This document shows positions 35,363-44,111 of a stretch of DNA of 64,000 nucleotides, in pieces; the first letter of the stretch is position 1; the number at the start of each line of letters is the position of its first letter. A program made the position numbers and the translations under genes. The notes under the pieces are model-generated. The model was given only the letters and a program-made list of their open reading frames with translations, searched no databases and was not told the origin of the DNA. Source of the DNA: CBDCUF01 sp965222525 (GTDB lineage Bacteria > Pseudomonadota > Alphaproteobacteria > Rickettsiales > UBA8987); the NCBI GenBank assembly GCA_965222525.1, contig OZ244955.1, forward strand, positions 682,001-746,000, read 5' to 3'.

Positions 35363-35950
35363 ATGAAAATCATCGGACTTACAGGCTCTATTGGTACAGG
35401 AAAAAGCTTTGTTGCCCAGTGTTTCAGGGAGCTTGGAGTGGCGGTGTTTGATGCTGATGCTGAGATTCATAATCTGCTGGAGAATGATGCAGAGGTTATA
35501 TCGCTTGTAGAAGGGCAATTTCCCGAGTCGGTTTCGGATGGTAGGGTTAATCGCGCAATACTCGGAGAAATAGTATTCCATAATCCCGAGAAGCTAAAGA
35601 TGCTGGAGAATATACTGCATCCTTTGGTGAGAAAAAGAGGGGAGGAGTTTATAAAAAAGGCCGAAGCTGATAATGCAAAGCTGGTGATTCAGGATATACC
35701 TTTATTGTTTGAAACAGGAGCAGATAAAACCTGCGATTACACTATTGTAGTTAAGGCTCCCGAGGATGTGCAGCGACAGCGGGTAATGCAGCGGGAAAAT
35801 ATGGATGACGATAAATATGAAGCTATAAACAGGCTGCAACTATCTCCCGCCGAGAAGGAGAAGCGGGCGGATTTTATTATTGATACCAACCTGCCCAGGG
35901 ATAAGGTTAAGGGGCAGGTGAGAGGAGTGGTTGATGGGCTCCTTCTCTGA
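35363..35950 (+). CDS. coaE: dephospho-CoA kinase
   Basis: A 195-residue kinase that phosphorylates the 3' hydroxyl of dephospho-CoA, the last step of coenzyme A synthesis. P-loop GLTGSIGTGKSF (residues 4-15), the substrate-site DADAEIHNLL, HPLVRKRGEEF and VQDIPLLFETG are conserved, as is the LID-like QRQRVMQREN. Length is normal. In other alphaproteobacteria it often lies beside dnaQ, which is not seen here. Confidence 0.95.
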   Translation: MKIIGLTGSIGTGKSFVAQCFRELGVAVFDADAEIHNLLENDAEVISLVEGQFPESVSDGRVNRAILGEIVFHNPEKLKMLENILHPLVRKRGEEFIKKAEADNAKLVIQDIPLLFETGADKTCDYTIVVKAPEDVQRQRVMQRENMDDDKYEAINRLQLSPAEKEKRADFIIDTNLPRDKVKGQVRGVVDGLLL

Positions 35951-35952
35951 TT

Positions 35953-36047
35953 GTCATTCTGCTGTCTTGCAAAGCAAGGCGAGCAGAATCCAGAAAATAT
36001 AAACTGGATCCTGCGCTAAATTGCTAAAGCAATTTCCGCAGGATGAC
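35953..36047. repeat. palindromic repeat family G, copy 2
   Basis: It is the reverse-oriented copy of 26785-26887: GTCATTCTGCTGTCTTGC, AAGGCGAGCAGAATCC, GGATCCTGCGCTAAATTGC and AGCAATTTCCGCAGGATGAC. It lies between the convergent coaE and TPR-barrel genes, where a hairpin could terminate both transcripts. Confidence 0.8.
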
Positions 36048-36061
36048 ATTTATGATAACAT

Positions 36062-37306
36062 CTAGAATTTCCGCTTTAGTGCGAAGCTGACGACGTCGAA
36101 TTCCTCGCCGGTATTTTCTGTGCTGACGCTTCTTGAGGCGGAGAGCTCGGCTTCAAGCTTTTTGGCCAGTGTATATGACAGCGAGCCGCCGAAAGTTGCG
36201 CCTTCCTCTCCCAGCCGGTCATAGGCATAACCGCCATACAAACCCACATCAAGTTCGGGGATGATTTCCTTGCTCAGATTAACCGTAGCACTATGGATTT
36301 CATAACTGGTTATCGGCAAAAGCTCAACTCCCGCCGAACGCTCCTTGGTATGGGCATATTCGGCGTTCATACCATATGCCAGGCTTATGAATGTATCGCT
36401 GCCGAGGAAACTTTTGGCCGCCGAATAGGCAGGCACTATATAGGACAGGCCGGCATCCACTGTAGTGGTCTTGGCCACATCACTTTCGCCATCGAGGTTA
36501 TACATGTTATATGCAGCACCAACATTACCTATCAGGTTTGGGGCAAGCCGCTGCATACGGGACAGGCCGACATTATGCCGTGTACCGTTATCGACAATAT
36601 TCTGGGTATAATTCCAGTCCGGCTTGTTGAAATTGGCCTTTATCTCGGTTTTGCCGTATAAATCACCGATACCGTATATTCCGCCGGCACCAACATTATC
36701 CTCGGCACCGAAAATTGAACCACGGATAGTATAGTCATTCTCATAATCAATGAAAAACTCACCACGTTGCTTGTCATCCTCCACCCGCTGCACAACGCCG
36801 TTCACCCGCCTTATCGAGGCTACACGAATCCGGTTATTCTCCAGATTCATACCGGCACTGTAATTTCTGTCATACCGATACTGGCCATTTATACGGGTAA
36901 CCTGCTCCAGTTCGGTATCCCCGCTCATCTCTACTTTCCGCTCGGCACCGATAAAGGAGGCACGGGAAAGACGTACCTCCTCGATATATTCCTGAATAGC
37001 CTCGTTATGCGGGTCGAAACTATGTGCTTCTTCCAGCAATTCAATACCATCCGTGGTAAATCCGGCATGAAGGCTAGCCTCCGCTTCGGCAAGCAATACA
37101 TCAGGGTGATTGGGGTGCTGCTGTTTCAGCTCTTCCAGTATGGCAAAGGCTTTCTTTATCTGCTCGCTGCGAATATATAACTCCACCTGGGTGAGTTTGA
37201 GTCGCATATCGGCAGTATCAGCCTGCGCATCCACATCATTCGGGGTGAGCAGTATAGTTGAAGCCAGCAATGATACTAATACAGTGTTTTTTAGTCTATA
37301 TGACAT
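36062..37306 (-). CDS. TPR and outer-membrane beta-barrel protein
   Basis: A 414-residue protein. A signal peptide (MSYRLKNTVLVSLLASTILL...) leads to two or three TPR-like helical repeats (about 35-120: VELYIRSEQIKKAFAILEELKQQHPNHPDVLLAEAEA is typical). From about 125 on alternating hydrophobic strands ending in FALKRKF predict an outer-membrane beta-barrel. This layout is that of the C-terminal half of the PelB exopolysaccharide porin, while the preceding gene encodes a long TPR protein resembling its N-terminal half. This PelB likeness is an inference from architecture. A family C repeat separates the two genes. Confidence 0.7.
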   Translation of the reverse strand: MSYRLKNTVLVSLLASTILLTPNDVDAQADTADMRLKLTQVELYIRSEQIKKAFAILEELKQQHPNHPDVLLAEAEASLHAGFTTDGIELLEEAHSFDPHNEAIQEYIEEVRLSRASFIGAERKVEMSGDTELEQVTRINGQYRYDRNYSAGMNLENNRIRVASIRRVNGVVQRVEDDKQRGEFFIDYENDYTIRGSIFGAEDNVGAGGIYGIGDLYGKTEIKANFNKPDWNYTQNIVDNGTRHNVGLSRMQRLAPNLIGNVGAAYNMYNLDGESDVAKTTTVDAGLSYIVPAYSAAKSFLGSDTFISLAYGMNAEYAHTKERSAGVELLPITSYEIHSATVNLSKEIIPELDVGLYGGYAYDRLGEEGATFGGSLSYTLAKKLEAELSASRSVSTENTGEEFDVVSFALKRKF

Positions 37307-37361
37307 TTTGTTACCTTATGTTAAAGTTTGCGGCTCCTTTTTTGTTTAATGCTCCTAAACG

Positions 37362-37598
37362 ACGTGACTACCGCTCCCCCCTTGAGGGGGAGCAGATGAG
37401 ACAAGGGCGTAGCCCGCAGTCGAATCGAGGGGGGTAGTGAGTGGAAATTAGAAACTGGAATCTGGAAAATAGAATGAGTTAGCTTCTATTCCAGTTTCTA
37501 TTTTCCAGCTTCCAGTTTCCATCACCCCCCACCAATCGCCTGCGTTCCTACGGAACTTGGCTCTTGTACTCCCCCTCAAGGGGGGAGTGGTAGGCAAG
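37362..37598. repeat. palindromic repeat family C, copy 2
   Basis: It has the same outer shell as 25731-25956 (ACCGCTCCCCCCTTGAGGG ... CCCTCAAGGGGGGAGTGG) but a different core: GGAAATTAGAAACTGGAATC / TTCTATTTTCCAGCTTCCAG, itself a good hairpin. It begins directly after the stop codon of the 907-residue TPR gene and lies within a likely operon. Confidence 0.87.
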
Positions 37599-40322
37599 TT
37601 AATTCCTCTCAAGCAATCCTTCGGCAGCGGAAAACTCACCGATCTGAATCAGCACATTGGCATAATCGGCACGTAATTCCTTGCTTCTGGGATATTTACT
37701 TAACAATTGTTTAAACAATGTTAAAGATTCGTTTACTTGTCTTTTTTTGAAAAGTAAATGTGCTTTTGCAAGCTCTGCGTCGAAATCAGGGTTTTTTATC
37801 TTGTCTATTTGCTTAAGTGCAACAGTGAAATGCCGGTTTGCCTCACCGACATTGCCTCCCCGATATAGAACCAGCCCGTAACTATAGTGAGTCCGGTAGT
37901 CTCCCTTGTTATTCTTCAGATAATTCTCAAACCGCTGTCCGGCATCACGATAGCGCCCTTTCTCAAATGCCAGATTGCCGAGCTTCTTGTGCACGAAACC
38001 AGCCTCCGGCATTAACGAGGCTAGCTCGGTCAGGAATTTTTCCTCATCCTCCCCGGCAAACGCATCTTCATCAAAAGCCAGCAATATTATTTTATTACGG
38101 CGTTCAGGGTTTTTCTCACGCTCCAGTTCATCCTTTATCGCAGCGGCATATTTCTGCTTATCCTTTAACTCCGCCAGTGCATTAAAATATATTGCGGCAG
38201 GGCTGTCAGGATTGGAATCCAGTATCGAGCTTCCTTTAAGCCAGTCAGGATTATCTTCCACCAGCCCGGCAATCAGTTTAAATTCTTTTTTGCCCTCCAG
38301 TATATTCAGCCATTTACCCTTGTTTTCTGCCTGCAAGATACGCTGTTTTATCCATTTTATATGTTCCGGAGCAGGTTTTTTCTCCCACATCTCCAGAAAC
38401 TGCTCGACATATTCATTATCAAAATCCGCTTCCTGTGCCAGTTTGAAGAATATATTACGTGCAGTCTGCTCAAGCCCCAGTTCGAGTAATTGATAGCCGT
38501 AATCACCCAGCTCTATAATATCGAAATCTTCTTCATTCAGCTTATGGGTGGCTATATCCAGCAGGTCCTGCTTGTAATCTTCTATGTCATGCCCATCCTT
38601 TGCCAGCCTGGCGATTGCAGTAATAAACTGGTCTTCCATCTCGGGGTTGATACCGGATAGCTCCCGCAGATGGCCAAGTGCCTCCTCCGACTGACCGTTA
38701 TTTATTAGAGCTTCGGCAAGCAGAATCCGGTTTTCGGGTTTTGCAGATTTTTCATAAAGCATTGCAGCCGCCTGTGCGGCAATATCAAAATGCTTATATT
38801 CGCTTGCAGTGTAATATATATCGGAGAGCAGCTCATAATCGGCAAAATCCTCGGGTAATCCGGAAATCCACTCCTTTACCGACTCCTCCTTGCCGATTGC
38901 CGAGGCCATAAGCAGCCAGGTATAATGCGCATCCTTGTCACGGGTGGTATAATCGGCCAGATCAACCATAGCCTTCTCACCCATCCCTGCGGTTGCATAA
39001 ACCCGTACTACATCCTCAATCGGGGCAAACTCTATCGCCCTGACTACAGGCATACTGGCGATAATCTCATCCGACTTGTCCTGCTGGCCGGTTCTCAGAT
39101 ATACACCAAGTAATATCCGCCGGTAATCAAAAGACAGCTTGTCTCCCTCTATTCCATCCAGAACGGTAATATCCCGCTTTTCAGCATATTCCAGGAAATC
39201 CGCCAGCACAGGATATTTCTGTAAAAACTCCTCTCCAAGATTATCGGCAGTGCTATGGGCAATTTCCGGAAGGTTCTGCCTGATAGCAAATTCGGTAAGC
39301 AATATCACCGTATATTCGGACATATTATGTAACGCTATATTATCGGTAATATCCCTGATAACCTCCATATCCTTGCGGGCTATGGCAAGGTCGATATAAG
39401 TATCCTGTAATCGTACAGGAAGTGAACTAGTCAGGCTATATTCACCCAGACCGGCATAAGCCTCGTCATTCAACCCGTTGGCTATCTGCAAATTGATAAA
39501 CTCGGCGAATAATGCAGTATTTGTTTTTACTTCCTCCTCAAACCTGCCGATAAATTTCAGCGCCAGGCCAGGGTGACCCTTCTGGGATATAAGGGTGGTC
39601 AGTAATATAATATTGTTACTTCTCTCTATTGCCTTGACAGGATTATTATCTATATAATTCCTCGCAATCCGCAGAGCCTTTTCTTTCTGCCTGTCATCAA
39701 GCAATAACCCGACCAGTAATCCGGCACTTTGCGGGCTGATCCTGCCATTCTGCCGGTTCATTAGATACTCCATTGCCGATATGGCGTCACTGTAATTCTC
39801 CTCCCTGGCATATAGATAACTCAGCTTGACATAATTATACTCACTGGCGCTCTGACCCGGAAACAGCATAAGCTGTTCCAGTAACTCCTTCAGCTTTTCA
39901 TAATTACCGCCGGTTTCGTAAAAATAGGCCAGTTTCCTGAAGCTGCCGGCGGAAGGGTGCTTTTTATGGATTTTCTCCAGTGTGGCTATATATTCCGGAG
40001 TCTTTTGTGCATCCTTGTAAAGCCTTGCCAGCTTGTGCAGCGCATATACCGAATGCGGGTTATCCTCGACAAACCCCTCAATAATCTGTATGGCATTTTC
40101 CACCCTGCCATATTCTATGTAAAGCTCGGCAAGCGGTATGATAACATTGGCCGAACGGTCACCGGCATCAATAAGTGCCTTGTATTTCCGCAATGCATTC
40201 TGGAAGTTCTTGTCCTCCAGATTCATCAGTGCAATCTCGGTACGGGTCGGCTTCATCAGCACCCCCACAGTCAGACCCGCCGCCACCAGCAGCAATGTGA
40301 TTATGTAATAGCGAAAGTTCAT
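37599..40322 (-). CDS. large membrane-anchored TPR protein
   Basis: A 907-residue protein with one N-terminal transmembrane helix (about 5-24) and then tetratricopeptide-like helical repeats throughout; clear ones start near 30 (ALRKYKALIDAGDRSANVIIPLAELYIEYG), 95 (YALHKLARLY) and in the last 150 residues (AGFVHKKLGNLAFEKGRYRDAGQRFENYL). This suggests a periplasmic scaffold tethered to the inner membrane. Together with the downstream TPR-barrel protein it matches the two parts of PelB, split into two genes. No other pel genes are visible, so the assignment is tentative. Confidence 0.72.
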   Translation of the reverse strand: MNFRYYIITLLLVAAGLTVGVLMKPTRTEIALMNLEDKNFQNALRKYKALIDAGDRSANVIIPLAELYIEYGRVENAIQIIEGFVEDNPHSVYALHKLARLYKDAQKTPEYIATLEKIHKKHPSAGSFRKLAYFYETGGNYEKLKELLEQLMLFPGQSASEYNYVKLSYLYAREENYSDAISAMEYLMNRQNGRISPQSAGLLVGLLLDDRQKEKALRIARNYIDNNPVKAIERSNNIILLTTLISQKGHPGLALKFIGRFEEEVKTNTALFAEFINLQIANGLNDEAYAGLGEYSLTSSLPVRLQDTYIDLAIARKDMEVIRDITDNIALHNMSEYTVILLTEFAIRQNLPEIAHSTADNLGEEFLQKYPVLADFLEYAEKRDITVLDGIEGDKLSFDYRRILLGVYLRTGQQDKSDEIIASMPVVRAIEFAPIEDVVRVYATAGMGEKAMVDLADYTTRDKDAHYTWLLMASAIGKEESVKEWISGLPEDFADYELLSDIYYTASEYKHFDIAAQAAAMLYEKSAKPENRILLAEALINNGQSEEALGHLRELSGINPEMEDQFITAIARLAKDGHDIEDYKQDLLDIATHKLNEEDFDIIELGDYGYQLLELGLEQTARNIFFKLAQEADFDNEYVEQFLEMWEKKPAPEHIKWIKQRILQAENKGKWLNILEGKKEFKLIAGLVEDNPDWLKGSSILDSNPDSPAAIYFNALAELKDKQKYAAAIKDELEREKNPERRNKIILLAFDEDAFAGEDEEKFLTELASLMPEAGFVHKKLGNLAFEKGRYRDAGQRFENYLKNNKGDYRTHYSYGLVLYRGGNVGEANRHFTVALKQIDKIKNPDFDAELAKAHLLFKKRQVNESLTLFKQLLSKYPRSKELRADYANVLIQIGEFSAAEGLLERN

Positions 40323-40641
40323 CTTTCAAAGAATTTAAGAATACAAGAATCAGGAATACAGGAAATATGTTATTAAGTTAATTTATTTACCTTTTGCAAG
40401 AAAATTTACTTAATAAATTATAGAAAATCTGTCGGTAATTTTTATATAAATTTATTTCAACTTGTGACAAAAATCCTTATATTTCAATTATTTAAGCAAT
40501 TTTTAACTTGACTTAACGGTTTTTAACATGATATAATTTGCCTGTAAGTGTGTCATAGAATCATCTAAATTCAGACCCAGACCGTATTTATATAACTTAT
40601 CGGCCTTGAGTCTCCTTTTAGCACAAACGAGGGAGGTGGCC
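40323..40641. other. intergenic region upstream of the pilin-like gene
   Basis: A 319-bp AT-rich stretch between divergent genes. It begins with word-like repeats (GAATACAAGAATCAGGAATA) near 40340 and contains one good promoter (40508-40537). I see no gene. Confidence 0.6.
40508..40537 (+). promoter_or_regulatory. sigma-70-like promoter of the pilin-like gene
   Basis: TTGACT (40508-40513) and a perfect TATAAT (40532-40537) with an 18-bp spacer. The predicted leader is about 98 nt to the ATG at 40642, long enough to hold regulatory structure, though none stands out. Confidence 0.65.
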
Positions 40642-41568
40642 ATGCAAACCAGCACAAACCGCAACCAGGGATTTGCCCTGTTCGAGACAGCCATGGTGGT
40701 AATTATCATCGGACTGCTTGTCGGAGTATTAACCAGTGCCAGCGATTTACGCAGGGCGGCACAGGTGAGGTCGGTTGTTGCCGATGTAATCAATTACAAG
40801 ACGGTTATAAATGCCTTCAAGATGCAATATCACGCCCTGCCGGGTGATATTGATAATGCGACCGAATTCTGGTCATCATGCACCGATGACGGCTCCAATA
40901 CATGTAATGGTAACGGTGACGGTGTTATCCAGCCTTCCGACTCGGAAGGATTGCGCGCATGGCAGCATCTAAGCCTGGCCGGGCTGATTCCCAGCGATAA
41001 TTCCGGTATACTTGATGACAGTGAGTTAATCAGCTCGTTGCAGGAGACACTGGAACATCAGCATGAATTTCACCTCGCGGATTTATTCGTAAGCCCTGCT
41101 TATGCCAAACAGCCGAAAGTGGAAATCTGCCATAATGATGTTACTATAGTTGTAGCGTTACCTGCCGTGTTAAATGCCCATCTGGCGCATGGTGATACTA
41201 TTGGTTCATGCGAAGGTGCCGGCGGTGAAGGCGGCACAGGCGGTGGCGAGCTGGGTAATGACGGTAAATTCACTATCGGCTATAACATTCCTGCCGCATC
41301 AAGAGTCAAGGGAGGTGGTTACAAAATCGACTGGAATGACAGTAACCTGATAACATTTGCCAGCGAGCGCCCACCTTTCCTTGACGGCTCCATACTTACC
41401 GCGGTCAATGCCTGGTCCGTTGACTCCAAAATTGATGACAGCTTTGCCGCAAGCGGTTATGTAATCTCCGCCAAGGGCGAGGAAGCAGGGAGCGGTTGTG
41501 TTGATGATAACGGATACTTCGTTGACGGCAGCGGCACCAGATGCCAGATGCATTTCTGGCTGGATTGA
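40642..41568 (+). CDS. type IV pilin-like protein with an ICH/AHLAHGD motif domain
   Basis: A 308-residue protein. The short positively charged leader ends NRNQG, followed by FALFETAMVVIIIGLLVGVL: a class III signal peptide with the glycine at -1, phenylalanine at +1 and glutamate at +5, plus the hydrophobic pilin helix. MQYHALPGDI and the Cys-containing DDGSNTCNG segment resemble pilin globular parts seen in alphaproteobacterial relatives. Residues 159-190 (PKVEICH ... NAHLAHGD ... GSC) form a separate motif known from secreted proteins. A GGGAGG ribosome-binding site fixes the start. No pilus assembly gene is adjacent. Confidence 0.8.
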   Translation: MQTSTNRNQGFALFETAMVVIIIGLLVGVLTSASDLRRAAQVRSVVADVINYKTVINAFKMQYHALPGDIDNATEFWSSCTDDGSNTCNGNGDGVIQPSDSEGLRAWQHLSLAGLIPSDNSGILDDSELISSLQETLEHQHEFHLADLFVSPAYAKQPKVEICHNDVTIVVALPAVLNAHLAHGDTIGSCEGAGGEGGTGGGELGNDGKFTIGYNIPAASRVKGGGYKIDWNDSNLITFASERPPFLDGSILTAVNAWSVDSKIDDSFAASGYVISAKGEEAGSGCVDDNGYFVDGSGTRCQMHFWLD

Positions 41569-41899
41569 TTTCATCCCTTACCACTTGGGCAAATGATGTG
41601 GGATCCGGATGATAGATGATGGATTATAGATGATAGAAGCTGTCATCCCGAACTTGTTTCGGGATCCATCTATCAACACACTCCATGGTAAATGGAGAAA
41701 TGGATGCTGAAACGAGTTCAGCATGACACAGCCACCAGCGCACAATTGGATTCCACCTCGTAAGCCCCCTGACGAAAAATCATAGATTTTCCTGCTCGTC
41801 TAACGTCTGGAATTACATATGTGTAAAAATTATTGGATGGTAAGATTTCATACCGGCTTTTGTTTGCCAATAACAACATTCCGGCTATAATCCTGCGTT
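41569..41899. repeat. intergenic repeats, including family D variant
   Basis: A 331-bp gene-free stretch. GATGATAGATGATGGATTA words (41608-41640) precede a family D pair: TGTCATCCCGAACTTGTTTC at 41641 and GCTGAAACGAGTTCAGCATG at 41706, which can pair across CACTCCATGG/ AATGGAG. The remainder is ordinary AT-rich sequence leading to ubiD. Confidence 0.7.
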
Positions 41900-43390
41900 A
41901 TGTATGAATCCTTGAGAGATTTTATTACGGCGCTGGAGAAGAAGGGTGACCTGGTGCGGATTAAGACCGAGGTTGATCCTTACCTGGAAATTACCGAGAT
42001 ACATAGACGTGTATTACATCAGGGCGGCCCTGCATTGTTATTTGAAAATGTAAAGCATTCCCTCCATCAGCCATCAACTATCAACTATCAACCTACCGTA
42101 TTAGCCAACCTGTTTGGCACTGTAGAACGTGTTGCCATGGGGATGGGACGCAAGCCCGAGGAACTGCGTGAAGTTGGCGAGATGATTGCATTCCTGCGCC
42201 AGCCGGAACCTCCGGGTGGCTGGCGTGAGGCTATGCATATGTTGCCACTGGTGAAGAAAATCATGGCGATGAAACCGCGTGTAGTTAAAAAGGCCCCATG
42301 TCAGGAAGTGGTGTTGACTGGTGATGATATCGACCTTGGGCTGTTTCCTGTACAGACCTGCTGGCCGGAGGATGTATCACCGCTTATTACCTGGCCGCTG
42401 GTAGTGACCAAGGGGCCGGCAAAGGACAAAACCGACAGTTATAATCTCGGCATATACCGCATGCAGGTGACCGGCCGCAATACTACCCTGATGCGCTGGC
42501 TGAAGCACCGTGGCGGGGCGCAGCATTACCGCAGATGGCAGCAGGAAAAGCTGGAGCCGCTGCCTGCTGCGGCTGTAATCGGAGCCGACCCGGCGACCAT
42601 CCTTGCGGCGGTAACTCCGGTTCCGGATACGGTTTCGGAATATGATTTCTCCGGCCTGTTGCGGGGAAAAAAGCTTGATCTGGTGGATTGCAGGACGGTT
42701 CCATTGCAGGTTCCGGCTAATGCAGAGATTGTACTGGAGGGGTATGTAAGCCTTGACGAATCTGGGGATGAGGGACCGTTCGGTGACCATACCGGTTTTT
42801 ACAATTCGGTGGAGAAATTTCCGGTATTTACCATATCCGCTATTACCATGCGCAAAAAGCCGATATACCTTAGCACATATACCGGCAAGCCGCCTGACGA
42901 GCCCTCGATTCTGGGCGAGGCACTCAATGAGGTGTTCATCCCGCTTCTGCAGCAGCAATTTCCTGAAATAGTTGATTTCTGGCTGCCGCCGGAAGGATGC
43001 TCATACCGGGTGGCGGTGGTGTCGATAAAAAAGGCGTATCCCGGCCATGCCAGGCGGATAATGATGGGTGTGTGGTCATATCTGCGGCAGTTTACCTATA
43101 CCAAATGGGTAATTGTAGTGGATGAGGATATTGACTGCCGCAACTGGAAGGAAGTTATATGGGCGATATCGGTTAATATGGATCCGGTACGTGATATTGT
43201 GACGGTTGAAAATACCCCGATAGATTACCTTGATTTTGCATCGGCTAAATCAGGGCTGGGCAGCAAGGCCGGTCTGGATGCCACCACAAAAGTCCCCCCC
43301 GAAACTTCCCGCGAATGGGGCCGTGAAATAAAAATGTCCGATGAGGTGATGGAGATTGTTAATAGGAAATGGGAGGAGTATTGGGGATAG
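41900..43390 (+). CDS. ubiD: UbiD family decarboxylase (3-octaprenyl-4-hydroxybenzoate decarboxylase)
   Basis: A 496-residue prenylated-FMN-dependent decarboxylase acting in ubiquinone synthesis. ITEIHRRVLHQGGPALLFENV, ANLFGTVERVAMGMG, SYNLGIYRMQV, HRGGAQHYRRW, EIVLEGYV and DEGPFGDHTGFY (the E-x-P-x-G-x-x-x-G type active site) are conserved, as is KWVIVVDEDIDCRNWKEV. Between ENVK and VLANLFG there are extra residues, HSLHQPSTINYQPT, encoded by tandem copies of the word ATCAACT (42074-42100). This is an in-frame repeat insertion in a loop. The partner ubiX is not in the window. Confidence 0.95.
   Translation: MYESLRDFITALEKKGDLVRIKTEVDPYLEITEIHRRVLHQGGPALLFENVKHSLHQPSTINYQPTVLANLFGTVERVAMGMGRKPEELREVGEMIAFLRQPEPPGGWREAMHMLPLVKKIMAMKPRVVKKAPCQEVVLTGDDIDLGLFPVQTCWPEDVSPLITWPLVVTKGPAKDKTDSYNLGIYRMQVTGRNTTLMRWLKHRGGAQHYRRWQQEKLEPLPAAAVIGADPATILAAVTPVPDTVSEYDFSGLLRGKKLDLVDCRTVPLQVPANAEIVLEGYVSLDESGDEGPFGDHTGFYNSVEKFPVFTISAITMRKKPIYLSTYTGKPPDEPSILGEALNEVFIPLLQQQFPEIVDFWLPPEGCSYRVAVVSIKKAYPGHARRIMMGVWSYLRQFTYTKWVIVVDEDIDCRNWKEVIWAISVNMDPVRDIVTVENTPIDYLDFASAKSGLGSKAGLDATTKVPPETSREWGREIKMSDEVMEIVNRKWEEYWG
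42074..42100 (+). repeat. in-frame word-like repeat inside ubiD
   Basis: CCATCAACTATCAACTATC is a tandem heptamer-type repeat (TATCAAC) lying in the coding sequence. It gives residues PSTINYQP, which are not part of the family alignment as I know it. The same style of repeat is otherwise found between genes. Confidence 0.6.
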
Positions 43391-43501
43391 CTTTGTCTAT
43401 TTCTTATCCCTAACGGGGATTTTAAAATACTCTAGTTGCAACGCTTGAGAGTATTGCCTTATAGATAGTTATATTGCATGTGTTTGCTTTTCTTCACTAT
43501 G

Positions 43502-43536
43502 GATTTTTCTAATTTTACTTACGTAAAATTAGAAAA
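43502..43536. repeat. perfect inverted repeat near the IS630 remnant
   Basis: TTTTTCTAATTTTAC and GTAAAATTAGAAAAT flank a 4-bp TTAC loop. The stem is about 14 bp. It lies just before the transposase remnant and could be part of the insertion sequence end or a separate hairpin. Confidence 0.55.
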
Positions 43537-43551
43537 TACTATAGTATTGAT

Positions 43552-43900
43552 TTGTGCGAACGAGTTGTATCGTTTGTTTCTGGTGGTGGCAGCAAGCTTG
43601 AGGCCTCTCGTCGCTTTTCGGTCAGCGTCTGGTGCGTCAATGACTGGTGGTCTCGGGATGATTTACACCCCAAACCGCATGGTTGCAGACAGCGCAAACT
43701 GAACAGGGACGCTGTTAAGCGTCATTTCAAAGTTGTGTCCAAAATCTACTATAATTATGGACAATGCCGCATTCCACAAAAAGAAGGATATTGTGGAGAT
43801 GGCTGAAAAAGCAGGGCATGAAGCCATTTTCCTGCCTCCGTATTCACCAGACTTTAATCCCTTCGGGTATAATTCCCCGCCCCTTGGGGCGAAAGAATAA
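43552..43900 (+). pseudogene. IS630-type transposase remnant
   Basis: The N-terminal part (43552-43730) gives a helix-turn-helix of IS630 transposases: CERVVSFVSGGGSKLEASRRFSVS and HGCRQRKLNRDAVKRH. Then the frame changes, and from 43745 to 43900 the C-terminal DDE part reads IIMDNAAFHKKKDIVEMA and IFLPPYSPDFNPFG. About 130 residues between the two parts are missing, so the element is dead. The whole stretch 43391-44111 (721 bp) holds only such remnants. Confidence 0.88.
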
Positions 43901-43940
43901 TATAATCCGAACTGATGCCCCGTAGCTTGCTACGGGGTAG

Positions 43941-44096
43941 TTCATTACGGACAGGAATGAGGATGTACATGTTGACCTGATGAAGGGCTACGCTGCTCTT
44001 GAGGAAAAGACAGGCGAGACTCAACCTATAATTGGTGACTGGGTAAAACGGGAGGCTAATACTATGTATTTCCTTGCGCCTGCAACACAGAGTTGA
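43941..44096 (+). pseudogene. orphan coding fragment
   Basis: An open segment of 51 codons with good coding character but no start: TDRNEDVHVDLMKGYAALEE, then KTGETQPIIGDWVKREANTM and YFLAPATQS with a stop. It looks like the tail of a lost gene, cut by the event that left the IS630 remnant. A GC-rich hairpin (CCCCGTAGCTTGCTACGGGG, 43919-43938) separates it from the transposase piece. I do not recognise the family. Confidence 0.45.
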
Positions 44097-44111
44097 TAAA
44101 GTGTTAAGGCT

